Source: Cellulomonas hominis | GTDB taxonomy: Bacteria > Actinomycetota > Actinomycetes > Actinomycetales > Cellulomonadaceae | Assembly (NCBI RefSeq): GCF_014201095.1 | Contig: NZ_JACHDN010000001.1 | Location: 1,612,001-1,676,000 of the forward strand | DNA length: 64,000 nt | Reading direction: 5' to 3' | Shown here: one piece after another, positions 47,334-55,196 of the stretch | How the letters are laid out: each line of letters begins with the position of its first letter | How positions within the stretch are numbered: the stretch's first letter is position 1 | The notes under the pieces: generated by a model | What the model saw: the letters and a program-made list of their open reading frames with translations, nothing else | What the model was told of the DNA's origin: nothing | Databases searched by the model: none | Made by a program: the position numbers and the translations under genes

Positions 47334-47741
47334 CTAGGCGGGCGGTGCCGCGCTGTCGCCGTCGTCCTCCCCGGAGGCCCGCACCTCGGGCTCCAGCCGG
47401 TAGCCGAGCCCCCGGACCGTGCTGATCGCGCCGCGGTCCCCGGTGCCGTCCGCGAGCTTCCGCCGCAGGTTGGCCATGTGCACCTCGATGCTGCGCCGGT
47501 CCGCGTCGGTGGGCACCGGGACGGCGTGCGGGCCGTGCACGGCGACGGCGTGCACCAGCTCGTCCTTGGACACCGGCTGGCCGGCGCGCTCGGCGAGCGC
47601 CACGAGGATCTCGAACTCGCTGCGGGTCAGGGGCACCTGCCGTCCCGCGACGCGCACGCACCGCGCGGGGACCTCCACCACGAGGTCGCCGCGCCGCAGC
47701 ACCCGGTCGTCGTCGGGGCGGAGCGGGTCGGGGATCACCAT
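47334..47741 (-). CDS. Stand-alone OmpR/PhoB-type winged-helix protein
   Basis: A 135-residue protein that is a lone OmpR/PhoB-type DNA-binding domain with no receiver domain. The segment VPLTRSEFEILVALAERAGQPVSKDELV is the positioning helix region, and DRRSIEVHMANLRRKLADGTGDRGAISTVRGLGYRLE is the recognition helix and wing (in part IEVHMANLRRKLA and TVRGLGYRLE). It may act as an orphan regulator. ATG 47741 is used; a GTG at 47750 is the alternative. It lies next to the VOC gene and divergent from the surface protein gene. Confidence 0.82.
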   Translation of the reverse strand: MVIPDPLRPDDDRVLRRGDLVVEVPARCVRVAGRQVPLTRSEFEILVALAERAGQPVSKDELVHAVAVHGPHAVPVPTDADRRSIEVHMANLRRKLADGTGDRGAISTVRGLGYRLEPEVRASGEDDGDSAAPPA

Positions 47742-47917
47742 CGGCCCCACGGTACGTCGGGACCTCGGACCCTGCCATCGTCGGCCGCTGGGTGGTACGA
47801 CCCAGAGCCGTGCGCCGGACGCTCAGTTTTCCTGACGCGTCGTCGGACCCCGCCGATCTGGCCCCCGTCCACACCAGCATCCGGGGGCAGCACCCCTGGG
47901 CAGATCCGGGGGTTCAC

Positions 47918-50179
47918 GTGCAGAGAGTTCGAGAGACGCGAGGGGGCCGCGTGCGGCGGCCGCTCGCGGCGGCGGCCGCGCTGGCCGTCCTGGGGACGCT
48001 GGTCCCCGTCACCACGGCGACGGCGGCGGCCGTGGGCCTCGGTCCGCGCGAGCCCGAGCGGGCCGGCGCCGTCGTCACGTACGACTTCGACTGCGACAAC
48101 CACGGCTCGCCGATCGCGCCGATCCGCCGCATCTGGAACCCGAGCGGCCAGCAGGACTACGCCGGCATCGCCCAGTACAGCGTGAACGGGTCGACCACCT
48201 CGGGGTCGTTCACGTACGACCTCACCGACGCCTCGTTCGGCCGGTACAGCATGGTCGTCCAGTGCAGCAACACCGAGAACACGGTCGGCCAGCCGACGCA
48301 CACGTTCACGCTGGAGGACCCGCGCGTGACGACGTCGACGTCCCTGGCCGCGTCCCCTGCGTCGGTCGTCGTCGATGACGCCGTCACCCTCACCGCCACC
48401 GTCAGCGGCGTGACCGAGGGCGCCGTGACGTTCTCCACCGGCGAGCACGAGATCGAGACCGTCCCGCTCACCGACGGCACGGCCCGGCTCGTGGTGCACC
48501 CGGAGACCACGCAGACCTACACCGCCCAGTACGCGGGGACGGAGACCTCGAAGGCCTCCTCCTCGGCCACGACGGTCACCGTCGTCACGGCCATCACCCC
48601 GGGCACGCCCGAGCTCGCGACCACCCCGGCCGTCGGCGTCCCGCTGTCCGTCACCACCGGCTCGTGGAGCCCGGCGGACACCGCGCTGTCCTACCAGTGG
48701 GTCGTCGGGGGCGAGCCGGCCGGCACCGGCCCGACCTACACCCCGGCCGCCACGGACCTGGGCAAGACGATCCAGGTCGCCGTGACCGGCACCCGCGCCC
48801 CGCTCCCCGCGGTCACCCGGTGGACCCCGGAGGGCATCACGGTCGCTCCGGGCACGATCCCGGAGGGCGGCTTCGTGCTCGACGGTGCCGCGGGCGACCA
48901 GGCCGTGCTCGGCCGGACCCTCACGCCGCAGCCGTCCGGCTTCGGCACCGACGCCTCGTACGCGTACGAGTGGTTCGTCGGCGACGACGAGTTCTCGACC
49001 CGCGCCGACACCTACACCCCCACCGCCGCCGACCTCGGCCGGATGATCCGGATGCGCGCCACCATCACGGCGCCCGGCCGGACGACGATCTCCCGGAGCG
49101 TCTACCTGATGCCCGCGACGGCCGAGCCCACCGTCACCGTCGGCTCGCGGACCGTCACGGTCGGCACCGACGCCGCGGTCCCGGTGACCGTCTCCGGCCC
49201 CGCCGGCGGCCCCACCCCCACCGGCTCGGTCGAGGTCACGCTGACCCCGGTCGGCTCGGCGACCGGCACCTCGCTCGGCACCCTGGCGCTCGACGGCCGG
49301 GGCTCCGCCTCGGTGACCGTGCCGGGCACGGCCGTCGGCGCGTACACCGTCGGCGTGCGCTACGTCCCGGCGTCCGGCTCGCACGCGGCGTACTCGATGC
49401 GCGCGACGCCGATCACGGGCGGCCCGTACACGGCGGCGACCGGCTCGGGCACCGTGACGGTCACGAAGGTCATCCCGACGGTCACGCTGCCGGCGACGCT
49501 CACCGTCGCGGTCGCCACGCCCGCCGACGTGCGGGCGGCCGTCGCGGGTTCGCGCCTGCCCGCGCAGTACGCCCTGAGCGAGGGCGGCACCGTCCTCGCC
49601 CAGGGCGAGGTCCCGGGCACCGGCGTCGTCGACCTGCAGGTCCCGGCGCTCACCCCCGGCACGCACACGCTCACCTTCGAGCTGCCGGCCACGGCCACCA
49701 CGGCGGCGGTCACCCGGACCCTGACCGTGACGGTCACCGGCGAGCCGGCCCGCGACGGCCTCGTGCCCACCGCGGACCTCGCGTCGCCCGAGAAGGCCAC
49801 CGCGCCGGGCCAGGAGATGGTGCTGGTCGCCGAGGGCTTCGAGCCCGGGGAGACCGTCGCGTTCTACCTGCACTCCGAGCCGGTGTTCCTCGGCACCGCC
49901 GTCGCCGGCGCCGACGGCGTCGCGCGGCTCACCGTGACGATCCCGGCGGACGTCCCGGCCGGCGCGCACACCGTGTACGCCACTGGCGGCACCTCCGGGC
50001 GCTGGGCGACCCTCGCGGTCGAGCTCGCCGTCCCGGCCGCGGCACCCGCCGCGACGCCGGCGGACGAGCTCGCCACCACCGGCGCCTCCGGCGGCCTGGC
50101 CGCCACGGCGGCGTGGGCGCTGCTGCTCGTCGGCGGCGGCCTGGTGGTCCTGGCACGACGGGCGCGGATCGCCCGCTGA
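47918..50179 (+). CDS. LAXTG-anchored surface protein with Ig-like domains
   Basis: A 753-residue exported protein. The signal peptide (about 1-37) has RRPLAAAAALAVLGTLV and TTATAAAV. The mature part has an N-terminal domain with Cys residues (FDCDNHGS, VQCSNTEN), followed by several Ig-like beta repeats (TTSTSLAASPASVVVDDAVTLTA, GTPELATTPAVGVPLSVTTGSWSP and YTVGVRYVPASG). The C-terminus is ELATTGASGG, a hydrophobic helix and a basic tail RRARIAR. LATTG is the LAXTG signal of actinobacterial class E sortases, so the protein should be attached to peptidoglycan. The GTG at 47918 lies after GGGGG. No sortase gene is in the window. Confidence 0.8.
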   Translation: MQRVRETRGGRVRRPLAAAAALAVLGTLVPVTTATAAAVGLGPREPERAGAVVTYDFDCDNHGSPIAPIRRIWNPSGQQDYAGIAQYSVNGSTTSGSFTYDLTDASFGRYSMVVQCSNTENTVGQPTHTFTLEDPRVTTSTSLAASPASVVVDDAVTLTATVSGVTEGAVTFSTGEHEIETVPLTDGTARLVVHPETTQTYTAQYAGTETSKASSSATTVTVVTAITPGTPELATTPAVGVPLSVTTGSWSPADTALSYQWVVGGEPAGTGPTYTPAATDLGKTIQVAVTGTRAPLPAVTRWTPEGITVAPGTIPEGGFVLDGAAGDQAVLGRTLTPQPSGFGTDASYAYEWFVGDDEFSTRADTYTPTAADLGRMIRMRATITAPGRTTISRSVYLMPATAEPTVTVGSRTVTVGTDAAVPVTVSGPAGGPTPTGSVEVTLTPVGSATGTSLGTLALDGRGSASVTVPGTAVGAYTVGVRYVPASGSHAAYSMRATPITGGPYTAATGSGTVTVTKVIPTVTLPATLTVAVATPADVRAAVAGSRLPAQYALSEGGTVLAQGEVPGTGVVDLQVPALTPGTHTLTFELPATATTAAVTRTLTVTVTGEPARDGLVPTADLASPEKATAPGQEMVLVAEGFEPGETVAFYLHSEPVFLGTAVAGADGVARLTVTIPADVPAGAHTVYATGGTSGRWATLAVELAVPAAAPAATPADELATTGASGGLAATAAWALLLVGGGLVVLARRARIAR

Positions 50180-50192
50180 CGCCAGCACCCCC

Positions 50193-50229
50193 GACGGCCC
50201 CCGACCTCCCCGCGAGGCCGGGGGCCGTC
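50193..50229. terminator. Terminator hairpin between convergent genes
   Basis: A 16-bp stem (50193-50208 with 50214-50229, one mismatch) around CCCGC stands between the surface protein and the GH114-like gene. It should stop transcripts from both sides. Confidence 0.8.
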
Positions 50230-50234
50230 GTCGT

Positions 50235-51140
50235 TCAGCAGGCGTCGAACACGTACCCGGCGTCGCCGGGCGCGCCGAGGTCGTGGTCCCGCAGCACGGT
50301 GGACGGCGGGCGCGACGGGTCCGCGCACGCCGCCGCCCAGTCGTCCGCCGGAGCCGACCCCGCGTACTCCACGTCGAGCACCGCGGCGCCGTAGACGTCG
50401 GTGTACGCCCCGCACTCCTCGTTCGCCAGGCACTCCTCCGACACGGCGAAGTCGAACCCCGCCTCGTCCCGGCCGCGCGCCCCGAGGTCCGGGGCGTTCT
50501 TCTGCCCGGCCGCGAGGCCCACCTCGTGCGCGACCGCGACGAGCCGCGCCGCGAGGTCCAGCGCGCCCTCCTCGGTCAGCAGGCCGCCCGACCGGGTCCA
50601 CGAGTCGAGGTTGTCCAGCTCGACCGCGCCGAAACCCCGCGCCGCGCACGCCCGGACCTGCGCGCCGACGACCTCCGCGACGGCGGCCCGGGCCGCGGCG
50701 GTGCGGGTGTCCAGCAGCAGCTCGTCCGGCCATCCGGCGTCCGCCACGGGCTCGCCGGCCGCGTCGCGGAGCACCAGGTCGGGGTGGTCGCGCAGCCACG
50801 TGTCGCGCTCCGCCGGCTGGGTCTGGAACCCGTTGACGTAGCAGCCGGACCAGAGGCCCGGCGCCGGGACGTCGGTCACGTCCCGGACGACGCCGCCGAC
50901 GCCCTCGGCGGGCGGGTAGCCGCCGCCGAGCTGGTAGTCGACGACGACACCCGCGGGCGGGACGCCGGGGTGCGAGGGGGCGGGGGCGGGGGCGGGGGCG
51001 GACGCCCGGGCGCCGGGCGTCGAGCCGCCGGGCGCGGGGTCGCCGGGCGCGGAGTCGCCGGGCGCGCACCCGCCGGCCGCGAGCGCCACCCCGGCCACGA
51101 GCGCGACCAGCGCCGCCGGCACCCGCCCGCGTTCCCGCAC
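50235..51140 (-). CDS. GH114-like lipoprotein (polygalactosaminidase-related)
   Basis: A 301-residue protein. The lipoprotein signal is VPAALVALVAGVALAAGGC (lipobox AGGC, Cys25), followed by a Pro/Ala-rich stem. The barrel begins VVVDYQLGGGYPPAEGVGGVVRDVT. It includes YVNGFQTQPAERDTWLRDHPDLVLRD, the catalytic-type segment GFGAVELDNLDSWTR and GLAAGQKNAPDL. This matches the DUF297/GH114 family (endo-alpha-1,4-polygalactosaminidase and relatives). The GTG at 51140 follows GGGGAG. It may trim galactosamine-containing exopolysaccharide at the cell surface. Confidence 0.78.
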   Translation of the reverse strand: MRERGRVPAALVALVAGVALAAGGCAPGDSAPGDPAPGGSTPGARASAPAPAPAPSHPGVPPAGVVVDYQLGGGYPPAEGVGGVVRDVTDVPAPGLWSGCYVNGFQTQPAERDTWLRDHPDLVLRDAAGEPVADAGWPDELLLDTRTAAARAAVAEVVGAQVRACAARGFGAVELDNLDSWTRSGGLLTEEGALDLAARLVAVAHEVGLAAGQKNAPDLGARGRDEAGFDFAVSEECLANEECGAYTDVYGAAVLDVEYAGSAPADDWAAACADPSRPPSTVLRDHDLGAPGDAGYVFDAC

Positions 51141-51170
51141 ACCCGCTCCCCGCACACCCGCTTCCCGCAC
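51126..51170. repeat. 15-bp tandem repeat at the lipoprotein start
   Basis: Three near-identical 15-base units end at 51140, 51155 and 51170 (ACCCGCTTCCCGCAC type), covering the predicted start and ribosome binding site of the lipoprotein gene. Confidence 0.6.
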
Positions 51171-51307
51171 GCCGCCGGTCCTCCCGACCTCACCCGCTCG
51201 CCGCTCGCCGCCGGTCCTCCCGACCTCACCCGCTCGCCGCACGCCGCCGGTCCTCCCGACCTCCCCCGCTCGCCGCACGCCGGCCGTCCTCCCGACCTCG
51301 CCCGCTC
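51171..51307. repeat. 36-bp tandem repeat, four copies
   Basis: Units begin at 51171, 51207, 51243 and 51279 with GCCGCCGGTCCTCCCGACCT (the last copy diverged). The period is exactly 36 bases, a multiple of three, and the leftward frame is open through it. No spacers are present, so it is not a CRISPR array. Confidence 0.85.
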
Positions 51308-51347
51308 CACCCACACCCACCGCCCCCAACGCCCGCGCCCCCGCCCC

Positions 51348-51420
51348 GCCGAGATCGGCACCTGCGACCGAGATCGGTCCCCCGGGCGACCGATCTCGGC
51401 GCGGGGGACCGATCTCGGCG
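51348..51420. repeat. Four-unit intergenic palindromic element (CGAGATCGG family, copy B)
   Basis: Units GCCGAGATCGGC (51348), ACCGAGATCGGTC (51367), CGACCGATCTCGGC (51387) and GACCGATCTCGGC (51407) lie about 20 bases apart, two in each orientation, as in copy A. The whole gap 51141-51773 (633 bases) holds these repeats and no gene that I can support. Confidence 0.8.
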
Positions 51421-51773
51421 ACCGGCGGCGCGACCCGAGCCGGCCGACGGCCGCCGCCGGGGCACGTCCCGGGGAAAGGATGCGACAGATCGGCCCCGCC
51501 GGGTGCAGGATGGTCGGCCGTCGGGTGCCGCGGGATCGCCGCGGCCGTCGCAGGAACGGGAGACACGCGGATGTCCGCAGGGAGCGGGGTCGGCCGCCAC
51601 GGCCACCTTGCGTGACGGGCCCTGCCCGTCGCGCCGCACCGACGCACCCGCACCCCGCCGCCGACCGCGCGGCCGGGGACGCCGGGTCCCTGCCGTCGAC
51701 CCCCGCGACGGGTGTCCCCACCCGCCCGTGCCCCGCGCCCGGGCGTCCCGACACCCCTGAGAGCGAGTCCGTC

Positions 51774-52262
51774 ATGCGTCCCGTCACCGAGCCCCAGATC
51801 CGCGCGTCCTTCGTCAACTGCTCCCGCCGCGAGGCCGCGCAGGCCGTCCTCCCGCCGGACCTCGCGTCCCGCGACTGGGACCGCCTGGACTACCTGGGCT
51901 GGACCGACCCGAAGAACCCCCGCCGCGCCTACGTCGTGACCTGGCTGGAGGACCGGCCCGTCGGCATGGTGCTGCGGGCCTCCGACGGCGCCACCAGGCG
52001 CAGCGCCGTGTGCGTGTGGTGCGAGGACGTCATCGCCACGAACGAGGTCAGCCTGTTCGTCGCGAAGCGCGCCGGGTCCGCCGGCCGCAACGGCAACACG
52101 GTCGGCACGCTGATCTGCGCGGACTTCGCGTGCTCGCAGAACGCGCGGCGGCGCCCGACGATCGTCGAGGCCGGGGACGACGCGGCCGCCGTGGTCGCCC
52201 GCCGGGTCGCCGGCCTGCAGGAGCGCTCCGCCCGGTTCGTCGCGGCGGTCGCGCAGGGCTGA
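51774..52262 (+). CDS. FBP-domain protein with FusB-like treble-clef zinc finger
   Basis: A 162-residue protein matching the FBP_C family, whose founding members FusB/FusC bind elongation factor G. The zinc finger is AVCVWCEDV (Cys76-x2-Cys79) with partner Cys in TLICADFACSQNARRR. N-terminal segments NCSRREAAQAVLPPDLASRDWDRLDYLGWTDP (in part DRLDYLGWTDPKNPRRAY) are typical of the actinobacterial form. Staphylococcal relatives rescue EF-G from fusidic acid; whether this one binds EF-G is unknown. ATG 51774 follows GAGAGCGAG. Confidence 0.78.
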   Translation: MRPVTEPQIRASFVNCSRREAAQAVLPPDLASRDWDRLDYLGWTDPKNPRRAYVVTWLEDRPVGMVLRASDGATRRSAVCVWCEDVIATNEVSLFVAKRAGSAGRNGNTVGTLICADFACSQNARRRPTIVEAGDDAAAVVARRVAGLQERSARFVAAVAQG

Positions 52263-52384
52263 GCCGCGGACCAGCGGCGTCGGCGCGGGGGCGGCTCCGG
52301 TCGCCCCCGCGCCGGCACGAGGCGGGTGTGCTCTGCTGGTCCCGACGTCCCGCGCCGTGGCGGGGCCGGGTCCGGGAGGTCGGC

Positions 52385-52945
52385 ATGGCCACGCTCGTGT
52401 ACTCCGCGATCACGTCGCTCGACGGCTTCGTCGCCGACCGGGACGGCCGGTTCGACTGGAGCATGCCGGACGAGGAGGTGCACGCCGCCGTGAACGACCT
52501 GCACCGGGGCATCGGCACGTACCTGTACGGGCGGCGGCTGTACGACGTCATGGTGGCGTGGGAGTCGATGGACACCACCGACGAGCCGCCCGCCGTGCGC
52601 GACTACGCGGACCTGTGGCGCGCGGCCCACAAGGTCGTCTACTCCACGACGCTCACCGAGCCGCGCAGCGCCCGCACGCAGGTCGAGCCCGCGTTCGACC
52701 CGGAGGCCGTGCGGCGGCTGCTGGCCTCGTCGGCGCACGACGTGCTGATCGGCGGGCCCCACCTCGCCGCGCAGGCGTTCCGGGCGGGGCTGGTCGGCGA
52801 GGTGCACCTGTTCGTGTCGCCGGTGATCGTGGGCGGCGGGATCCGCGCGCTGCCCCGGGACGTGCGGCTGGACCTCGAGCTGGCCGGCGTCCGGCAGTTC
52901 GCGGGCGGCGTCGCGCACCTGCACCACCGGGTGCGGGCGGCCTGA
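52385..52945 (+). CDS. Dihydrofolate reductase-fold (RibD_C-like) protein
   Basis: A 186-residue protein of the DHFR/RibD C-terminal fold. It starts ATLVYSAITSLDGFVADRDGRFDWSMPDEEV, and has GTYLYGRRLYDVM, the HDVLIGGPHLAAQAFRAGLVGEVHLFVSPVIVGGG segment (in part DVLIGGPHLAAQAFRAGLV) and strand ends typical of NADPH-binding YyaP/YwjB-type proteins. It is not canonical FolA. A relative lies next to it on the other strand. Confidence 0.83.
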   Translation: MATLVYSAITSLDGFVADRDGRFDWSMPDEEVHAAVNDLHRGIGTYLYGRRLYDVMVAWESMDTTDEPPAVRDYADLWRAAHKVVYSTTLTEPRSARTQVEPAFDPEAVRRLLASSAHDVLIGGPHLAAQAFRAGLVGEVHLFVSPVIVGGGIRALPRDVRLDLELAGVRQFAGGVAHLHHRVRAA

Positions 52946-52967
52946 CGCGGCGGGGCGGCGTCGGCGG

Positions 52968-53564
52968 TCAGCGCCGCGCCGGGAACGTGAGGTGCGTGAC
53001 CCGCCGGCCGGGCACGACGGCCGTGGGGTCGCCCAGCATCGCCGGCCACCCCTCGTCCCCCGTGAAGTAGGGCCGCCCCGACCCGAGCACCACCGGCACG
53101 AGGTCGACCTGCACGGTGTCGACCAGCCCAGCGCGCAGCGCCTGCGTGCCGATCGACCCCGCGGACACCCCGACGGTGCGGTCGCCCGCGAGCTCCTGCG
53201 CCGCCGCGACCGCCGCCTCGACGCCCTCGTGGCACACGACCAGGTTCGGCGACCCCGCGGCCGCGGACCCGGTGACCGGCCGGTGCGTGAGCAGCACGTA
53301 CGGCACGCCGAGCGGGTGCTCCCCGCGCCAGCCGTCCGTGAGGTCGAACGTCCGGCGCCCGACGACCAGCGCGCCGAGCGACTCCCGGAAGCCGAGCCAG
53401 TACCCCGCGGACGCCTCGGTCAGCCGGAAGGGCGGCAGGTCGCCGTGGTTCTCGACGACGACGTCGCCGTTCTCGTACCACTCGAACAGCTCGGCGACGG
53501 TGTCGTCCTCGCGGGCGACGAACCCGTCGAGGGACATGGTGGCGGCGACGACGACCTGACCCAT
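52968..53564 (-). CDS. Second dihydrofolate reductase-fold protein
   Basis: A 198-residue DHFR-fold protein: VVVAATMSLDGFVAREDDTVAELFEWYENGD, ALVVGRRTFDLTDGW, DRTVGVSAGSIGTQALRAGLVDTVQVDLVPVVLGSGRPYF (in part AGSIGTQALRAGLVDTVQVDL). It is converging on the previous gene with a 22-base gap and shares its SLDGFVA and QALRAGLV segments, so the two are paralogues. The substrate is unknown. Confidence 0.83.
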   Translation of the reverse strand: MGQVVVAATMSLDGFVAREDDTVAELFEWYENGDVVVENHGDLPPFRLTEASAGYWLGFRESLGALVVGRRTFDLTDGWRGEHPLGVPYVLLTHRPVTGSAAAGSPNLVVCHEGVEAAVAAAQELAGDRTVGVSAGSIGTQALRAGLVDTVQVDLVPVVLGSGRPYFTGDEGWPAMLGDPTAVVPGRRVTHLTFPARR

Positions 53565-53586
53565 GGCCCGACGGTAGACCCGGAGG

Positions 53587-54375
53587 TCACACCTTCGCGT
53601 GCCGGGCGCGGCCGAATGCGTACACCCCGTACGCGGCGAACCCGAGCGCGACCAGCGTGAGCAGCACCGGCCCGAACGGCAGCCCGGCCAGCGCGTGCAG
53701 CGCCGCGTCCAGGCCCTGCGCCTTCTCCGGGTCGCTCTGCACGGCGGCGACCACGAGCAGCACCCCGACGACCGCGAGCGCCACCCCCTTGCCGACGTAC
53801 CCGATGCGCCCGGCCGTCCGGACCCACGGCGACGGGCTGCCCTCGAGGTCCTCGAGGAACTTCTCCCGCCACCCCTTGACCACGTGGTAGCCGCCGACCA
53901 CGACGACGCCCACGCCCACCAGCCCGACGAGCAGCCGGCCCACGCCGCTGGCCATCAGCCCCGCCGTCGCTCCGCCCGACCCGCCGGCCCCCGAGCCCGA
54001 GCCCGACCCGGCACCGGCCAGCACCGTCACGGTCGTCGCGGCCAGCACCGCGTACACGACCGCCTTCGCCGCGGCCTTCGCCCGGTCCGTCGCCTCGCCC
54101 CAGGCGACGGCCTCGGTGACCTGCCACAGCGCCAGCAGCACGAAGCCCGCGAGCACCAGCCACAGCAGCGCCTGGCCGACCCCGTTGCCGGCGAGCTGCC
54201 GCAGCGCGCCCTGCTGATCGGCCTGCTCCCCGCCGGAGGTCCACGCCAGCTGCACGGTCACCCAGGCGAGCAGCAGGTGCAGCACCCCGCTGGCGGCGTA
54301 CCCCAGCCGCGCCCCCTTCTCGACCAGCGGATGATCCCCCGCGCTCGCCGCCGCCGCCCGCACGTCCCCGCTCAT
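53587..54375 (-). CDS. DUF1206 membrane protein
   Basis: A 262-residue membrane protein with three pairs of helices, the layout of the actinobacterial DUF1206 family. Repeated segments at helix-pair starts are visible: GARLGYAASGVLHLLLAWVTVQL, ATDRAKAAAKAVVYAVLAATTV and RTAGRIGYVGKGVALAVVGVLLV. The family has no established role. The linker GAGSGSGSGAGGSGG is low complexity. ATG 54375 starts a soluble 19-residue tail. Confidence 0.8.
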   Translation of the reverse strand: MSGDVRAAAASAGDHPLVEKGARLGYAASGVLHLLLAWVTVQLAWTSGGEQADQQGALRQLAGNGVGQALLWLVLAGFVLLALWQVTEAVAWGEATDRAKAAAKAVVYAVLAATTVTVLAGAGSGSGSGAGGSGGATAGLMASGVGRLLVGLVGVGVVVVGGYHVVKGWREKFLEDLEGSPSPWVRTAGRIGYVGKGVALAVVGVLLVVAAVQSDPEKAQGLDAALHALAGLPFGPVLLTLVALGFAAYGVYAFGRARHAKV

Positions 54376-54459
54376 GGACCGAGCGTGGCACCCCCCGTCC
54401 GCCTGCGCGCGCGGAGCCGATCCGCGTGATGCGCCAGGGCGGGTTCGGCGGCGACGACC

Positions 54460-54524
54460 ATGGGGCACCGAACGCGCACCCGGGGCACCGCGCGACACAC
54501 CCCATCTGACCGCGACATGCCCCG
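54460..54524. repeat. Degenerate palindromic element (GACACGCC family, copy 4)
   Basis: GGGGCA (54482-54487) and TGCCCC (54518-54523) flank CGCGACAC, and an earlier GGGGCACCG (54462-54470) repeats 20 bases upstream of the first arm. ATGGGG/CCCCAT is a second pairing. It is a weaker relative of copies 1-3 in the gap before nrdG. Confidence 0.45.
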
Positions 54525-54578
54525 TCGGCGCCGCACGATGCGCGGGCGCGCGGGTGTGCCGGTGCGGGTGGTGCGGGG

Positions 54579-55196
54579 TCAGATCAGGGAGCGGCGGTCG
54601 ATCTGCTCCGCGCCGTCCGAGGCGCGCAGGGTGCCCTGCCACGCGACCGCGTGGCCGGCCGCCAGGGACGCCGGCACGTCCAAGACCCGCTGGTTGCGGC
54701 TCCCCCGGAACGCCAGGGTCAGGTCCCGCTGGGCGAGCTCGAACCGCCCGTCCACCAGCACGTCGACCTCCCCGAGCAGCTCGCGCTTGTCGTCCTGCCC
54801 GGCCTCGGCCTCCGCGAGCAGCTCCTCGAACGTGTACCCCGTCCAGCACCACACGTCCTTGGCCCGCCCGTGGACGGCGCGCAGCCGGCGGACCACCCGC
54901 AGGCACACGCCGGTGTTGAGGAACGGCTCGCCGCCGAGCAGGGACAGCCCCTGGACGGCCTCGTGCCCGAGGTCGGCGGCGATCCGGTCCTCCAGCTCCG
55001 GCCCGAGCTCCGTCCCGTACCGGAACGACCACGCCGCCTCGTTGAAGCAGCCGGCGCAGGCGAACGGGCAGCCGCTGACGTAGAGGCTGCACCGGACGCC
55101 CTCGCCGTCGACCATGACGAACGGCTTGTAGTCGGCGACGCGGTCCTGGCTGAGGCTCGCCGCGCGCCACTGACCGGGCCGCGGGTCCCGGGCCAT
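54579..55196 (-). CDS. nrdG: Anaerobic ribonucleotide reductase activating protein
   Basis: A 205-residue radical SAM activase. The cluster motif is GCPFACAGCFNEAAW (CxxxCxxC), with SLLGGEPFLN as SAM-binding strand. It makes the glycyl radical on NrdD. Its ATG shares one base with the nrdD stop (TGATG), so the proteins are made together. A C-terminal extension of about 70 residues follows the usual core, as often in actinobacteria. Confidence 0.92.
   Translation of the reverse strand: MARDPRPGQWRAASLSQDRVADYKPFVMVDGEGVRCSLYVSGCPFACAGCFNEAAWSFRYGTELGPELEDRIAADLGHEAVQGLSLLGGEPFLNTGVCLRVVRRLRAVHGRAKDVWCWTGYTFEELLAEAEAGQDDKRELLGEVDVLVDGRFELAQRDLTLAFRGSRNQRVLDVPASLAAGHAVAWQGTLRASDGAEQIDRRSLI

Noticed and set aside
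51126..51307. CRISPR array
   Set aside because: The repeats are contiguous with no unique spacers and no cas genes are present.
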